Positions 42,641 through 56,535 of a stretch of 64,000 bases of DNA are shown here, one piece after another. The position numbers and the translations under genes were made by a program. Numbering within the stretch: the stretch's first letter is position 1; every line of letters starts with the position of its first letter. Where the stretch lies: contig NC_058497.1 in the NCBI RefSeq assembly GCF_020382885.2, positions 15,306,330 through 15,370,329 on the forward strand, given 5' to 3'. The notes beneath the pieces were generated by a model. The model ran no database searches, had not been told where the DNA came from, and saw only the letters and a program-made list of their open reading frames with translations. This DNA comes from Scatophagus argus. Taxonomy: Eukaryota > Chordata > Actinopteri > Scatophagidae.

Positions 42641-43686
42641 AAGACAAAGACAAAGAGAGTCACAACAAAGGATCAGCTGCATTAAATCTTCAGACCCCGA
42701 GAAGTACTGATCAAGCAGACATTATGCTAATGGCCAGGGAACAGAAAACAACTTTGGGGATAGATGTGGGGTGTCTCAAGTGGCAGAAACTGAAAGAGGG
42801 GAATATGCAGAACTGGTGAAACATTAGGACTTAGGGTGGAATTAGATGACATTTCAAAAGCGAAGTGAAAGTATTTACAGAGGTGGAAAAAGAAATCTGG
42901 AAGTTAACAGTTAACTTAACATCTGAGGTCAGTGTGCAGCAAGTTATCACTGTAAGGAACAGCTCTCATGGTATGTTGCAGACAGAAGCTAATGAAAACA
43001 TGCAAGCAGTAAAACCTGTGTGATTTAGTGAGAGAGCGTTTTAAAAATAGTTTCACATTTATGAAAGTGCATACACTTTTCCTAGCTTCAGTGGCAAAAC
43101 TTTTTCTCCAGCATTCCTATACTGCTTCCTTCAAATCTATCATGATGCAATTTCACAGATAGGGCACCCTGCATTAAATTAACCACCATCAATTAAAAAC
43201 AAAAAAAGTTCCTGTCATTCTCTGTGGACAGGGGGGGACATTTTGGTTGAGTGCCCTGACAGCTCAGCTGGTGTCATTTGAGCCATAATGGAGCTTCATA
43301 CTGTGAAACAAGCTTGGACGGTCTCTGGCTGCCACAAACCGGTCTGGCAGGTGGGAAAGTGGTGCACTGGTCACGCCCGTCTCTTGTGAAGGGAAGAATG
43401 AAGGATTGAGAGAATGATGGAGGCTTGAGGAGGGAGGAGTTGGACAGAGAGGGGAGAGGCGGACTTACCTGTTGCTTGGATGAAGGTCAGTGACAAACAC
43501 AGAGTAGAATAGAAAGCAGGGGAACAGAAAAGAGAGAAAAGATTCAAGGTGTTTATTGTGTATGTTCTAACTGCTGTATGTTCTAACCGCTGCTCCGTGA
43601 CTGAGTAAACTCCTGGATGTTAAGGAGCTCCACCCTCCTGCCACCTGCACTCACCTCCATTCTTCACTCTATGCTGACTGAGTCCG

Positions 43687-46600
43687 ATGGCAAAGCATGA
43701 CCCGGTAAGTTTTCTTTTGTCTTTGTCCTTTAACAGAAAGAACTTTTTCTTGCTGGAGTGTGTCTCTTTGTACAGTGGGTTTGACTTCAACCCTCCTCCA
43801 ATCAACAATCAAACTTCGTCTTTAATCCGTACACACCAGTGGCTCAGACTCTGAATGGTGTTTCTTGTTTTGTTTGGTCTACACTTTCCTTGAAACTTCA
43901 GTTTATAACATCTTTATTTATTTAATATTGTAATTCTGCTTTGTTGGTGTATGGTATGGTTTCCATCACATATGTATCTGAACTCATTACCTCATGACTT
44001 GTAGCAACATAAACATGTTAAAAATAAGTTGTTAGCAAGTGTTTCCTCCACCAGACTGAGAATCTGAGGATACAGAGTCATGTGTAGTACAAACTACAGT
44101 TTACAAAGTTCTTTGAGGTAAAGCTATTTATTCTGTATTATATGAACACGCCTGACTAATGATAAAAACATAAATTATTGAATTTGCCACAGGTATATGG
44201 CTGATATTCGTATTTCCAGTGGGCTGAAAGAGGAATGTTTCAGATTTGATTCGGTTGCAGTCAAACTCAGATCACTTTATGTTCTTAACACAATCTCCTG
44301 TCCATTAACTGACTCCTGTGTCTGCCTTGATTCAGGCCCGGCAGAGTGGGCAACTAAACCTAAAGGGGCTCTTTAGCTTCCCATTCTAGCTTTGTAACTT
44401 TGGATTATCGTAGTTATTGTTTGAGTGAAGTATTGATCTTTTAAATGTCATGTGAATTTCGAACCTTTCTTTTTTTTTCAGTAGTTTTCCATGATAATGG
44501 CCTTTAGGCAAATTATGCAAGATGATCCAAATGTATTCTGCTAGGAAATACAATGAACCTGCTCCACCGCCTATATAAGCTCAGCCATTTTTTGTGTGTG
44601 TTGTAAGTGTGCTGTATGCTGCCTGTAGGCGTATTAGGAAACTTGATCAGCATCCGAACACAATACTCTTATGAAACACCTTTTGTAGTGAGTCCACCCA
44701 TAGCCTGGTCAGTGCTCCTCGATAGATTAATTCTTTTCTTTTTTCATGATTGTCATGATTATAGTTAGCTGTTGCGAAAAAAAAATTATCTGCACTGGGC
44801 AGGCAGATTGGATGAGAATACTGCTCGAGTCTGAACTTATCAAGACGAATTTGATCGTAGGACCCTGTGCCTTTCAGAACTTTTGTCAAAATTTCTTAGT
44901 GCACGTTGATGGTAACTATCCTGTGGAGGTTTTATGACTGTAACTCATAGCCATAAGAGAACTTGATTATGAAAAATCCTCCGTAGATGAAACCGAATCC
45001 ACTTCATGTAACCTTGTTCTTTTTATAGGAATAACAGGCGTGATAGTAATGTCTCACGAAAACCTTGTTTTCCTCACTCCTCACTTACAAGAACTGCTTG
45101 GGTGACACTGTAAACAGAGGATCAGACCACATATGTGCTCACTCAAGTTTAGTCACATAGCATTCTGCATTCAGGAACTTTCATATCTCTCCTTCACAAG
45201 TTGCATTCCACATAGCACTGCAACGAGTAGGCCACAGGTTGCAACTGTACATCGATGTATTAGGTGAACTTTTGTGAAAATTAAGGAGACAATTCGATAT
45301 TTTTGGATGTACATTCTTATCTCCTTGCCGAGATGAAAAGAACCAAACAACTTTCATGTCCTTGCAGTGCCAGGTGCCAACAGCCAGTTAGCTTATCTTA
45401 TCACAAAGACTGGAAACAAGGAAACAGCTAGCCTAAATTTTACTTCAGCCATGATGAAGTGCTTGGCCAGGAAATACTGCGTAACATAATTTCCTTCAAC
45501 ACCACAGCATGTTATCCTTATATAAAAATAAAATTAAGTGAGTTTTGGAGGTGTAGATATGCAGATTTCTTTTTTTTTTTTAGCTTTGGACTGAGCTACG
45601 CTTGCTGTTTTCCCATTTCTAGTCTTTGTGCCAAGTTAAACTAACCAGCAGCTTACTCTATAATTACATAGTTAGCATAAAGACATGAGACTGGTATTAA
45701 CCATTTCATCTGATTCTAACCAAGAAAGCCAAGAAAACACTTTGAAAGCTATTTCATCAGTCCTTCACCTAATCACTGGCTTGCCTTGACCTTTCCTATC
45801 AATGTATTTTCTGTCACACATCCTGGTTTACAGTTGCTAAACTTTAACCATATTCAACCAAGTTTTGTTTGTTGTTTTTGAACAAGCAGTATGGAATCAG
45901 CCTGAATTTTGCAAGTCATTGTGGAAGAAACTGTGGAAGAGACAGTCTAACATTCGGTTGTTTAGCCAGAGGGAAAGTCTGACTGACCTAAGTATGTTTG
46001 TGTTATGAGTCAGTCACAGTAGCTTAAGCCAATTGGATAAAAGCACTACCAAAACCTCTCAGCCTTCGTCACCTTTCCTCGCCCTCTTACCACTCATTTA
46101 TGAGAAGATGTTGAATAACAAGAATAGGAAAAAACAAGGATCAAACTGTCTGATATAACTACTGAGCTGTGACTCAAAAAGAGCCGGTGAGACAACTTGA
46201 AGAGAAATATGAGGAAATTAAGTGTTAAAACCTGAACTCTTAGGCATTGTTGCCAGTAAATCATTTGCGTCTTTATGCGTAAGGTTGTTACCCAGGTGTG
46301 AACATAAACATGACCTTGATAATAGTGTTAGGAATGCATGGAGAACAATGAGCTATGTGCGCAGTCTTGGCAACCAGAAACATGCATTGAGCCTGCTTAT
46401 CTACTGTCTATCTAATGATCTTTTTGTACCTATTAAATAAACTATAGTGTTTTGTTTCCAATGGTAATGGATGACACAATAATGCAAAAAGACTTCACGT
46501 TACATTGTGTGTTGTTACAAAAGGCAATTTTATGATATCTCGCTAGTTATTTACTTACTTTACTTATTTTCCTCACAGAACGAGCCCCCTCCCCCGTACT

Positions 46601-48900
46601 ACTCTGTTGCCGTGCACACGCAGCCCCCCCTCAAGCCTTATGAGGAGGTGGTGTATGGCGTGGGCCCGGGCGTGACACCCCCCGCCCACCCGCATTACAT
46701 CCCCCAGTACCCACCACCTGTGGTTGCTCCCCAAGTCACACGGTCAAGCATACGTGAGTGTTACCCACAGCTCCCATATTTTCCTTAGAATAGAATGGAT
46801 GCACGTGTATGAGCAAAACAAATGGAGACAGATGAGTTTCATGAGATTATTAATGTGTGTTTGTCTGTGTTTTTGTGTCTGTGTGCAGCCCCCAGCAGTA
46901 AGAGGAATAGATGCTGCAAGAGTAATTCCCAGTGTTATGGAGGGTCAGGGGGAGCCTTACTACTGCTCATTCTGCTGGCACTGGCCATCTGGCTTGGAGG
47001 TATACTGTGTTTATTCATACAGATCACTGGACGTTGTCGTCAATATTCATTTGCTACTGTCATTTTCTTAAGACTAACTTACGTACTTTTAAGAAATGTC
47101 TTCATGTAATGCGGTTTTTAGTTTAAATTTAGTATGTTTTAATGAATTATTTCATTTTAGTTCATTTTTATTTTTTTAATTAAGGGTATTTCATATGTTC
47201 AGTGTTAAAATAGACTAAATCATTTATGGGAATTAGATTATGAATTATAGAATTGTTGAAATTGTTTTTTTTTTTTTTTCATTTAAGTTGCATTTTACTG
47301 TTCTTACTTCTTATCTAGACTATGATAACACACACTAAATCCTGCCCACTCTACCCCAACAACAGTTCGTTATGGCACTCGGCTGGCAACAGTAGCGATC
47401 CTCTACGATGACGACGATGATCACGTAGATGAAATTCATTCTGTGACAAGGTACGACACCTGCCCCAACAATACTGTCCAATGTGATGCAATACGTGACT
47501 GCCAGCTGGGCACTGATGAAACAAACTGTGGTGAGTAGGCACATGATCACACAGAAGCACACGCATAGACCTTATCAGCACCACACAACAACAACAACAA
47601 TAGATGGTTAAAAAAAAAAAAAACAGGCTAAATGAGCTCATACGTGGGTTTGGTAATTGAGTTAATATTCTGTAGTATAGGAACATGCATTTGATTTGTT
47701 ACATTTTTAGACTTTATTATAATGTGGGAAAGTGCACACAGCAGCGTGCTTGCATTTGTCAAGTCTTGCATGGTGAAGTTCATTTCTTTCATATTTGATT
47801 TTTTGCTTTTGCTGTCATTGTTTGCAGTTGCAGCAGCAGCAGCAGCACTCAGTCCAAATACTCCACATTATTGTCATATTTTGTTAAACATAATCCACTG
47901 AAAAGACACCTTCTAAGCTGTCTGCTTTCTTTTGTCTCCCCAGTGAGGTTTGGCACAGACCGCAGCCTGCAGGTCAAGACATCTCAAGATGGCCGCTTCC
48001 TACCCGTGTGCTACAAAGGCTGGGATGAGAGCTATGCTGACCAGATCTGTCGTCAGCTAGGATTCAGAGGGTAATCAACTAGCTGTAATTTTATCATAGC
48101 TAACCTGACCTAAAGCGCAATACACGATGCAGATAAAATGGTCATGGAGCAGTGGTGCTGAAAGCTAAAAACCATTTTGTATTAGCACTCCAACATCAGA
48201 ATATTTATTACCATTTCCCATCATCATTCGGAGCTGTCTCTGATGCTGCATCGAGGAGTGATTTAGCTACTGATTTTGCCAGACCCGATTTCAACAGCAG
48301 TTAGCCAACATGTGGGCTTCTATCTCCAACTTGTAATTTACCCACTGAGAGCCATCTAATTTCTCCTCACCTGCTGCTGTCTGTTTAGGGTTGAATTGAT
48401 TCTCCACGGGTCTCTCTGGGGTGTCTCAGTGTGACAGAACCGGAATGAGTTTTCAGACCTATTCAGGCATTATTGTCTATAAAATGGTCTCTCTCTCTCT
48501 TCAGCTCTCTGATCTGCACTTCTCTCTTTCACCAGGTCCTATGTCACCAAAGCTATTCAGTCCCAGGAGTCCATTGCTTTAACAGTGACCAGCAGATCGA
48601 TTAAGCCCATCCAGGGTCTGGTAGAAGTCAGGTAGACAATCCCTCTTGTTTCACACACAGCTCAGACTTCTCAGCTTATAAAAATAAATCTATTTCATAT
48701 TCTTGTTTTAAGTGTCTGGGCGTATAATACTAAAAAAGAAGAACGGTACGGTGCACACTGGTTTCTTGTTTTTCTCATGTTACTCGTGGTTTTTCTCACT
48801 GTGACGTCATGCAGCTCTTCCTGTCCAGACCAGGAGAAAGTGTCCCTGCAGTGCATTGGTAAGGAGCCTCCATCTGTTCCTAAAGTCATGTGTCGCACAC

Positions 48901-48943
<43 letters not shown>

Positions 48944-51741
48944 GTCTCACACAGTACTTATGACTGTACATCCAGCCACCTTTCTACAGACCATATTATA
49001 TGAAAGTTAGGTGCCAGTAAATGTAATGGAAATGCCTTAGATGGTGCATAGAATAATGGAACCGCTATCTATACACCAATTTGATACCAAGTAGTGTATT
49101 TATTAAAAACAGAATTCTGCTACTTTCCAGCAGTGTCCTCATACACTGGCATGCAACTTAATTTTACCACGCAAGTATCAAATATCCAGGAACAGCAACT
49201 GATCCTAGTTTTAAAACTCATTCAAGAGGAAAACAGAGTCTTGTAAAGCAATACCAAAATATCCTCACTCTTATCGCCACCATTTCACTGAAAGTCTCCA
49301 CACAGCATTTAATTATCTCTCATACTTTTAGAAAGGATGATCCAGATGTTTCTTTGGTATTATACAGCATTTCACATTGTCTCCTGTTCCCAGACTGTGG
49401 TCGGCAGCAGTCTACATCCCGGATCATTGGGGGCAGCGTGGCAAAGGAGGGTCAGTGGCCTTGGCAATTGTCGCTCCATTACAAAGGATCCCACGTCTGC
49501 GGAGGAGTTCTGATCTCTCCTGATTTTGTGCTGACTGCTGCCCACTGCTTCCCAAGGTGAATGACCCAGAAGATGTGTACTTCCCAGTTTCTGTTTTTCT
49601 CTGCAGGGCACTGGTCTCGTCTATTCTCAGGATTGTAATTGCAATAATGTATATTATTCAGCTGCAGTCCACAAAGCTGATCAGTTGCATTTTAAAACAG
49701 ATGTAAGATGTAAACATAAGTGGCAAATGATTATGAATCCATGGCTTTCCACTGAACAGTCTTTTTCTCTGTTTTGCAGAAGCAACCCCTCATCTTTATC
49801 AGCCAGAAACTGGAAAGTGTATAGTGGAGTGGTGTCTCTGAACAGACTACCTCAGCCTTACTTGGTTGAGAAGATCATACTGAACGAGAACTACAACACC
49901 CAAACTAATGACCAGGACATCGCTATGCTCAAACTTACATCTCCAGTTGTTTTCAATGGTCAGTCATAGCATCACCTTGATAAAATATTGATTATGTTCA
50001 TCTTCTCTAAGGTTGCAGACAAAATTTGGTCCTCAAATCTGCTCCTAGTTGACTGTCATGTTGGAATTGTAAACCTAAAAATAATATTTTAAAAGTAAAA
50101 GCCCAGCAGAGATGAATAATGTTTTTTGATTTGCGGTCACTCACTACCTCTGATATTGTTGCAGTATGTTTACATTTTAATATCTGAGAATTAAAACAGA
50201 CTTTGGTCGTCAGATAGTGGAAGTCCATGCAATCCTGTATGATCTGATTATGAAGCAGCAAAGACCACAAGCTAACATTGTTTCATAAGGTAAAGCAAAT
50301 GGACAAGACAGCGGAACTGTTTTCTCTTCCTGTTGAGGTTGAGCTCAGCTTTCAAAGTCTGTGCTGAGTCCACAGTCAGACTGGTAATTTGATTTGCCCA
50401 GCCCAGTGTATTTGTGCCTGTGTGTGTGTGTGTGTATCTGTATCTGTCTCCAGTACTATCCAGGGTTGCTGGCGTGTTCGCAAAAGTTAAAGACGTCTTT
50501 TTGTTTTATCTAGATGTGGTTCAGCCAGCTTGTTTGCCAACCTTTAACCAGCGATTTCCCGAAGGAACCAAGTGCTGGACCTCCGGTTTTGGCACCACTG
50601 TGGCGGGAACAGGTAAGCTGGGATATGGAGCCACCTACAGTAGTATACTGAAAGTGTTACGCGTGAAACCATTGTTAGTTTGTTTTATAGGATCCCCATT
50701 AGCTCCCTCTCACATTCACATGGTCTGGTCCATCTAAGCCCCCATCGATCTACTGCTGTTTGATAACTTGTTCCATGTAACTATGTTTTTTGAAAGGTTA
50801 GTTTTTGGTCTAGAGATGGTGTGTAATTGTTGTTTACCCACATACCTCCCAGAAGATGTTCACAATAAGTCAGTTCGTAAAATTCAACCAGATCAAAGTC
50901 CAAATGCATATTTTCTTTAAACTTTTTGAAATAATGAATAAATAAATCCATGCAACACGGGATCACAGACCTTGTGCCCAACTTGGTCTCTACTGGTTCA
51001 AGAGCATTACAACCAGGAACAAGGACAACATACAACTCCAGAGAGCTAGGTCAGTCAGGTAGACAGGCAGGCCGAGTGCAACAGAATAAAGTCAACATGG
51101 GTGATCTATCAAAATGACAAATGTCCGTCTTCTCTATGCTGAGGCGGATATGGTCAAAGATTCACATTTGAGTCTTGTTAGAAGAAGAGACTGAGAATAC
51201 TGTTGTACTCCTATACAGGCACTGTCTCCAGTGATCTGATGGAGGTGACCGTGGACATCATTGGTAAAGAAGTGTGCAACAGCCCGAGTGTGTATCAAGG
51301 CGCCGTCACCAACAACATGATCTGTGCTGGGGACCTGAATGGTGGCAAAGACTCCTGCCAGGTGAGCAGCCGCTATCAAAGGACGGGTTTACTTTGATCA
51401 GATGAATGTACATTTTCCTTATAACAGCCGACAAAATGCAGAGTAAAGCTCACATTAATGAAGTATGAACTGTATTTTCCAGGGAGACAGCGGTGGACCT
51501 CTGGTGTGTCAGGGGGAGAACCGTTGGTACCTGGTGGGGATCACTAGCTGGGGATCTGGCTGCGGTGAAAGAAACAAGCCTGGAGTTTATTCCAAAGTCA
51601 GTAGTCTCTTGCCCTGGATCTACAGCAGCATGCAGGTAAGAATGAATGAATGAATGAATTAGGGTCTGACTGATTGTACATCACATGTGTTTTCACCATT
51701 TTTATTCTTTCTGTGTTCCACTACAGCAGGAGAGGCCATGA
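43687..51741 (+). CDS. tmprss13: Transmembrane serine protease 13 (type II, trypsin-like)
   Basis: Exons: 43687-43704, 46579-46753, 46889-46999, 47366-47530, 47944-48070, 48536-48631, 48815-48858, 49394-49556, 49780-49958, 50514-50612, 51219-51361, 51483-51635, 51727-51741. All phases agree, giving 495 aa. The cytosolic tail (1-85) is rich in Pro and Tyr and includes PPPPYY. The membrane segment is about residues 85-102. An LDLa-like module (134-156) keeps four cysteines. An SRCR-like domain covers about 157-245. The protease starts at R255/I256 (SR/IIGG), with triad H296, D346 and S443 and S1-pocket D437, predicting cleavage after Lys/Arg. [19 protein letters not shown] matches human TMPRSS13 closely. 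In mammals it acts at epithelial surfaces, including skin barrier. The first exon (MAKHDP) is chosen from its good donor and phase and is the least certain part. It faces il10ra as in human. Confidence 0.93.
45379..45652. mobile_element. Second copy of the foldback element, in tmprss13 intron 1
   Basis: The left arm (about 45379-45421) has CCAGTTAGCTTATC and CACAAAGACTGGAAACA. The right arm (about 45611-45652) has TCTAGTCTTTGTGCC and CTAACCAGCAGC. Outer sequence on both sides (TTCTTATCTCCTTGCCGAG and AAGACATGAGACTGG) also fits the family. It is more diverged than the copy at 37077-37313. Confidence 0.65.
48904..48941. repeat. (CT)n microsatellite
   Basis: A clean CT tract lies in tmprss13 intron 7. 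Confidence 0.9.
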
Positions 51742-52518
51742 TGTCCTTTTGTCTCCTGCTGCTTTCCCCACGTCCCCAATGAACCCTGTACTATGAAGTC
51801 ACCTCAGAGTGATTTACATTTACACTTGACGAGGAGACACTATAGAAGGAAAGACCGACTGAATGACAGCATGATGAAATTCTCAAGTTGAGACTTCTGT
51901 CTCAGTGTTGCACATCATCTCAGTTCATCCTCTCTCATATGGTATTTATGTGTATTACCCGAACCTGATTGCTTATACATGCTAATCGACGCGCTGACTC
52001 CGGTCTTGCATTCTTGATTTTATTCTCCTGTCTCTTGATGTGTCAGTCATACAAATATACCAATGTTTACCTAAGAGTTTGAGCAAACTTTAAAGATGGC
52101 TGGCCCTTCTCCTGTGTGTTCTGTGCCAATGAAACACAGTCCACTCTCCTGTGATCTCCTTTTTAAAGAATGACCAAACGATTTTTGATTGTAGAGGTGT
52201 GTTGTTTTTTTCCTCAGGGACACATCTCAGGCTTTTCAATGTTGAGCATTTAAAATTAACAGAAAAGGACACTTTATGTATTGACTTTGTGATGAAGGAA
52301 AGCAGTGTGACCCTTTACTACCCTGAGCTGGCACTCTGTCTCCACACCTAAACCCCCCCCTTATACTCACACTGTGAAGTTGCTCAGAAATTGTTCTTCT
52401 TGCTTTGTGTGTGGGCGTTTGTGTTCTCTGCGTGTCATATTTATGTGCATTTGTTGTCTTACAGAGTTTTTCTATTTGTCTAATGCGTGGGATCATTGAG
52501 AGTTATACACTGAGCATA

Positions 52519-52524
52519 AATAAA
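52519..52524 (+). terminator. Candidate tmprss13 poly(A) signal
   Basis: A canonical AATAAA lies about 780 bases past the tmprss13 stop codon. Confidence 0.55.
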
Positions 52525-52626
52525 GAAAGAAATTTGTTATTGTGGAGTTGAATGAGTGTTACAAGCTGTCAGCCATATATGAGGCTGGCATTATGCTGGT
52601 GGTCCATGCGTGTGCGTGCCTGTATC

Positions 52627-52629
52627 TGT

Positions 52630-52690
<61 letters not shown>
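52627..52690. repeat. Compound (GT)n(GA)n microsatellite
   Basis: A GT tract runs directly into a GA tract. Confidence 0.9.
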
Positions 52691-53454
52691 CGACAGAAAG
52701 GGTTCAACGCACTGGATAAGCAGTCACTCCAGGAGTCTATCCATCACATCTGTGTTTTTATTTCCCCAGGACAAATAGATGTGTGCAGCGTGTACATATT
52801 GACAGATGAGAATATTTGGAACAAAAGCCTTTTGAGACAAACTGATTGATTTTTTTTTTCTTTTTTGTGGGTGGATTTCAGTTTGGCCCACAATCCGCTG
52901 GATAAACAAGTGGTAAGTTGATAAGCGCGCACATTTGATGTATCAGATGGTGTTATTGTTCCTCTTCTTATTATTATTTCGGGAAAATGGAGAGGAGACG
53001 TGATAGCTATGGACTGAAAATTGTATCATAATTAATGTGGATTAGCTACTTTGAGTGCACAGTCCAGTGTGATTACATCGCTCAACTAGTCGGGTTTTCC
53101 ACGGACATTTCTGAGAGAAATGATTTTACTCCAACGTGTGCTGTAATTAGGCTACACGCTGCCAGACGTGGTCTCGTTAACTTGCAGGGATGCCATTTAC
53201 AGCTCGTCTTGTTTTTATCAGGAGCTATAAGATGAGGGCGTGTCTGCTGGCACTGATTGCCATAACATTCACTTGGTTGCGCGGCACAAATAGATAAATA
53301 AATAAAACAAATAATAACAATAAAAAAAACATTTGCAAATCCAGAACAAAGCGTTAAAACGAGTGTGACTGTTATCACGAGTTGAAACACCAAATATCAC
53401 ACGTCGTGAATGATGTCACTCGGTGTTGTTAGAAGACGATTAGTTGCTGTCTGA

Positions 53455-53660
53455 GAAGGGGGAAAAAAAGGCGGATGACGCCTCGTTTTTCCGCTCCATC
53501 GGATGAGCCACAGGTTGAGGGACTCAACACCGGGCGGATGCGCATACGCGTCACACGTCGCGCCAGATGTTTATCGTGAGTCAGTCAGTGATAGCTGGCA
53601 GAGACACCTTAAAGGACAGCTTATCAGCGAGTTGTTGTTGTTGTCTGCGCGCACAGGTTT
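53455..53660 (+). promoter_or_regulatory. Candidate CpG-rich promoter or first exon of fxyd6
   Basis: CpG dinucleotides cluster here (GGCGGATGACGCC, GGATGCGCATACGCGTCAC, GTCGCGCC), unlike the surrounding AT-rich sequence. It is 4.5 kb upstream of the fxyd6 start codon, which is preceded by a splice acceptor. The assignment is inference. Confidence 0.3.
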
Positions 53661-54187
53661 TCCAGTCACTGTCCCCTGTAGCTGATGAGTTTATATATGC
53701 TGATTTGTCATACAAACCGGGTGATTTCCCAGCCGACTAATTCTTACCGCCACACCTCTTTGTCCTGTTTATGTGAGGACTCCGGTTGTCCTTGTGGTAT
53801 GATGTGTTAAACCCATTATCTGGAGACAGTCTCCATGGAGATAACTGGACACTGTGGACCGACGCACATTGTTGTCATCGTGATGTAACATCATTATGAT
53901 GGCAGGTACAGCCCCCCCTCCCCTAAAGGTTATGCAGACCCGTGATGTGTCCTATTTAGCTGCCCTACATTTTTTCTGTATTAATTTAGTAAAACAGGAA
54001 ATGTCATAGATCGCCAAACTGATGTCCTCTCAATAACCTGCACGCCCACAAAAGTGTAGACTGATGGGGAGATTTGACACAATGATGTCAACCAACCTTT
54101 CATTCACATCAACACGAATATCCAACAGCACAGGCTCTAAAGTCACACTAAAGGCACAATTAGAGGTCTGTGGGTGTGGTTTTGTGT

Positions 54188-54189
<2 letters not shown>

Positions 54190-54228
<39 letters not shown>
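54190..54228. repeat. (CA)n microsatellite
   Basis: About nineteen CA units. Confidence 0.9.
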
Positions 54229-54229
<1 letters not shown>

Positions 54230-56497
54230 GGTGCTGCAGACATACCCCATTGTTTAACCATAGTTTTTCTATCATGACCTTGTCCATGTTTTCCAAAATT
54301 CACTGCCAGATAATATGTTCATTATTTTTGTCACGTGACTGTTGTCGTGTACTTTATTGTCTCACGGCTCCCATTGCTTTTGATTGTGCTGTCCCTTTGA
54401 CCACCTTCCTTCTTCTCTCTTCCTCTCGCTCATCACGTATCCCAACCTTTCTTTTCGATGCTTTGTGTATTTTATTCTGGAAATGCCGCCCTCCATACAA
54501 CAGATGTCCCATCCCTTGCCCTCTCTCCTCAGACAGTGTCTTCTCTGCGTGCCCTTCGCCTTCTACTCACCTGGCAGATAATGTCTCCCTGTGTCTTCTT
54601 GTCTCCCATTCTCACTGCCTTTCAGCCTGCCCTTTCCTTGCCCCCACATTACAGAAAACAGCCTCCCTGTCTGTTAGCCCTGCCTGCCTTTTCCTTGTCG
54701 TCTCCTCTCAGACAAAAGCGATCCTGGCACTGGAACTTAATATTGCTAAACAATAGCAGAGATAAGGGTGGTTGTGGGGAAAAAAATGGAAAGGCAACAG
54801 CTCAAGTGCCATTTGTCATACCGAGGGAAAGAAAGACTGCTGCTGAGGAGCTGCATGACTTTACAATGGGCAGTGCCATGCTGCCAAACACACCAAAGGA
54901 TTCTCACGGGACAAATGTGACACTGACCCAGTAACGGTTAAAAATACTGCCTCTCAGAAGAGATCCATATCGCCTCCCTAACAAAAGTCATATTCTTTAC
55001 TGTGATCTCTCAAAACTGTATGTAATCATCATTATTGGCCGATATGTCATGATAAGATTGTTTTAAACTTTCTAATACTGAAAACTGTATTGGCTAGAAG
55101 AGCTATGGCTTATCAAGGAGAACAGATTGCTCACGTTTGGAACCCAACTCATTGGCCATGCCGCAATGTATTTTGTTGTCTAACAGAATGAGATGCTCTG
55201 ATAACTTCAAAAATGAAAGTTGAAGTAACGACTGTCATTAATGATTGTAGTACCTCTGTCTTTTCTTCAGAGAGGTGTTGTAGTGTGAATGGACGTCTAG
55301 TATTTTGAGTCCATAACGACAGACTGTCTTTGGTTCCTCCAAAACCTGTGGAGTTGGTCCAACCGCCTACTTAAACCTGAACACACACCGTCATATCTTT
55401 GACATTAACCCGTTTCTTAGTGAGAAGAGACACGAGAGGCCATCACACACACAACCCCCCCTCCATCCACCAGTTAGGCCTTATGTTTCCCTCCAAGGTT
55501 CTGTCTTTCCATTAGACTCTTATAGACAGATCTATCTTTACATCGTCAGAATGAGAGAGCATCCGGCTGAACACACACTTGAGGTTTGGTGAATGTTATT
55601 GCAGAAAACATTTTGTAAATGGCTAAGTAGCTGCCTCATGCACAATTTATATATTGATATTAAGTTGTCTGTTATATGTTTTTCATTCTCAATTGGAACT
55701 CTTTATTGTTTCTGACCAAAAACATAATAGATAGATTGTGATAGTGTCCCAGTCGTCCACATTGTTCAAGTTACATCCTGTATTCTCTCCATCCACCTTC
55801 ACTTATCCCATATCCTCTTGGATATCAGGAAGTTTTCAAACCAGTTGGACAGTACTTAATGACTGAAAGAGGAAGAGGGTTAAGAGGAGAAAGAACAGGA
55901 TTAAAGGAGATTCCAAAGAGGGAAATCAAAGTGCTCAAATGTATCTAACAACATCTCATTATGGTGGCAACATCCTTGGTGATTGAGAATCCAGGAACAG
56001 TGTTACCATAAAGAATCAAACAAACAGACAACCTCACATTCACAGACAACTTTCAGAGATTTTTCAAGTTAGATATATTTTTGTCCAGATTATATTTGTT
56101 GAAATGGAACCACATAAGCCATGTTTTAGTTGTGGAGTGGAGGGGTGATTGTGGTGGATACGTACTGAAATACAGACAGATAGAATATACACAGGCAGGC
56201 GTATGGAAAATATCTCATTATAATGTTTATAATTTGTAAAGGATCTTGTAAAACCAAGAGCAATCAAACCACCTGTTAAACTGTATGCCTGCCTTAGTGA
56301 GTAATTTCCTCATGTGCAGTACCTCAGCTGCATCAGTATTTATCGATGTGTCTGAACTGAATCTAAGTGATGTATAGCTTGGGGCCAGCTATCAGTCATC
56401 ACCCCAATATGAACAAGACATGCCTTCAAAGACTATTTTGTCATATCTTATCATTCATAACCGGGTTTAGTTTTGACTAAAAGTTCCACTCCAAGTG

Positions 56498-56501
<4 letters not shown>

Positions 56502-56533
<32 letters not shown>
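56502..56533. repeat. (CA)n microsatellite
   Basis: About sixteen CA units. Confidence 0.9.

Positions 56534-56535
<2 letters not shown>

Larger units (their letters stand above)
39555..43686. other. Divergent intergenic interval between il10ra and tmprss13
   Basis: This holds both upstream regions of two genes transcribed away from each other. It contains an AT-rich tract at 40147-40182, a full-length SINE at 42035-42400 and a retroelement-tail repeat at 42594. A 36-codon exon-like ORF lies at 41580-41687. No firm promoter motif was identified. Confidence 0.5.

Noticed and set aside
54250-54756. 168-codon plus-strand ORF and its overlapping 158-codon partner
   Set aside because: The sequence is low-complexity CT-rich DNA, which yields Ser/Leu/Cys-rich translation in all plus frames. 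No splice context or homology was seen.
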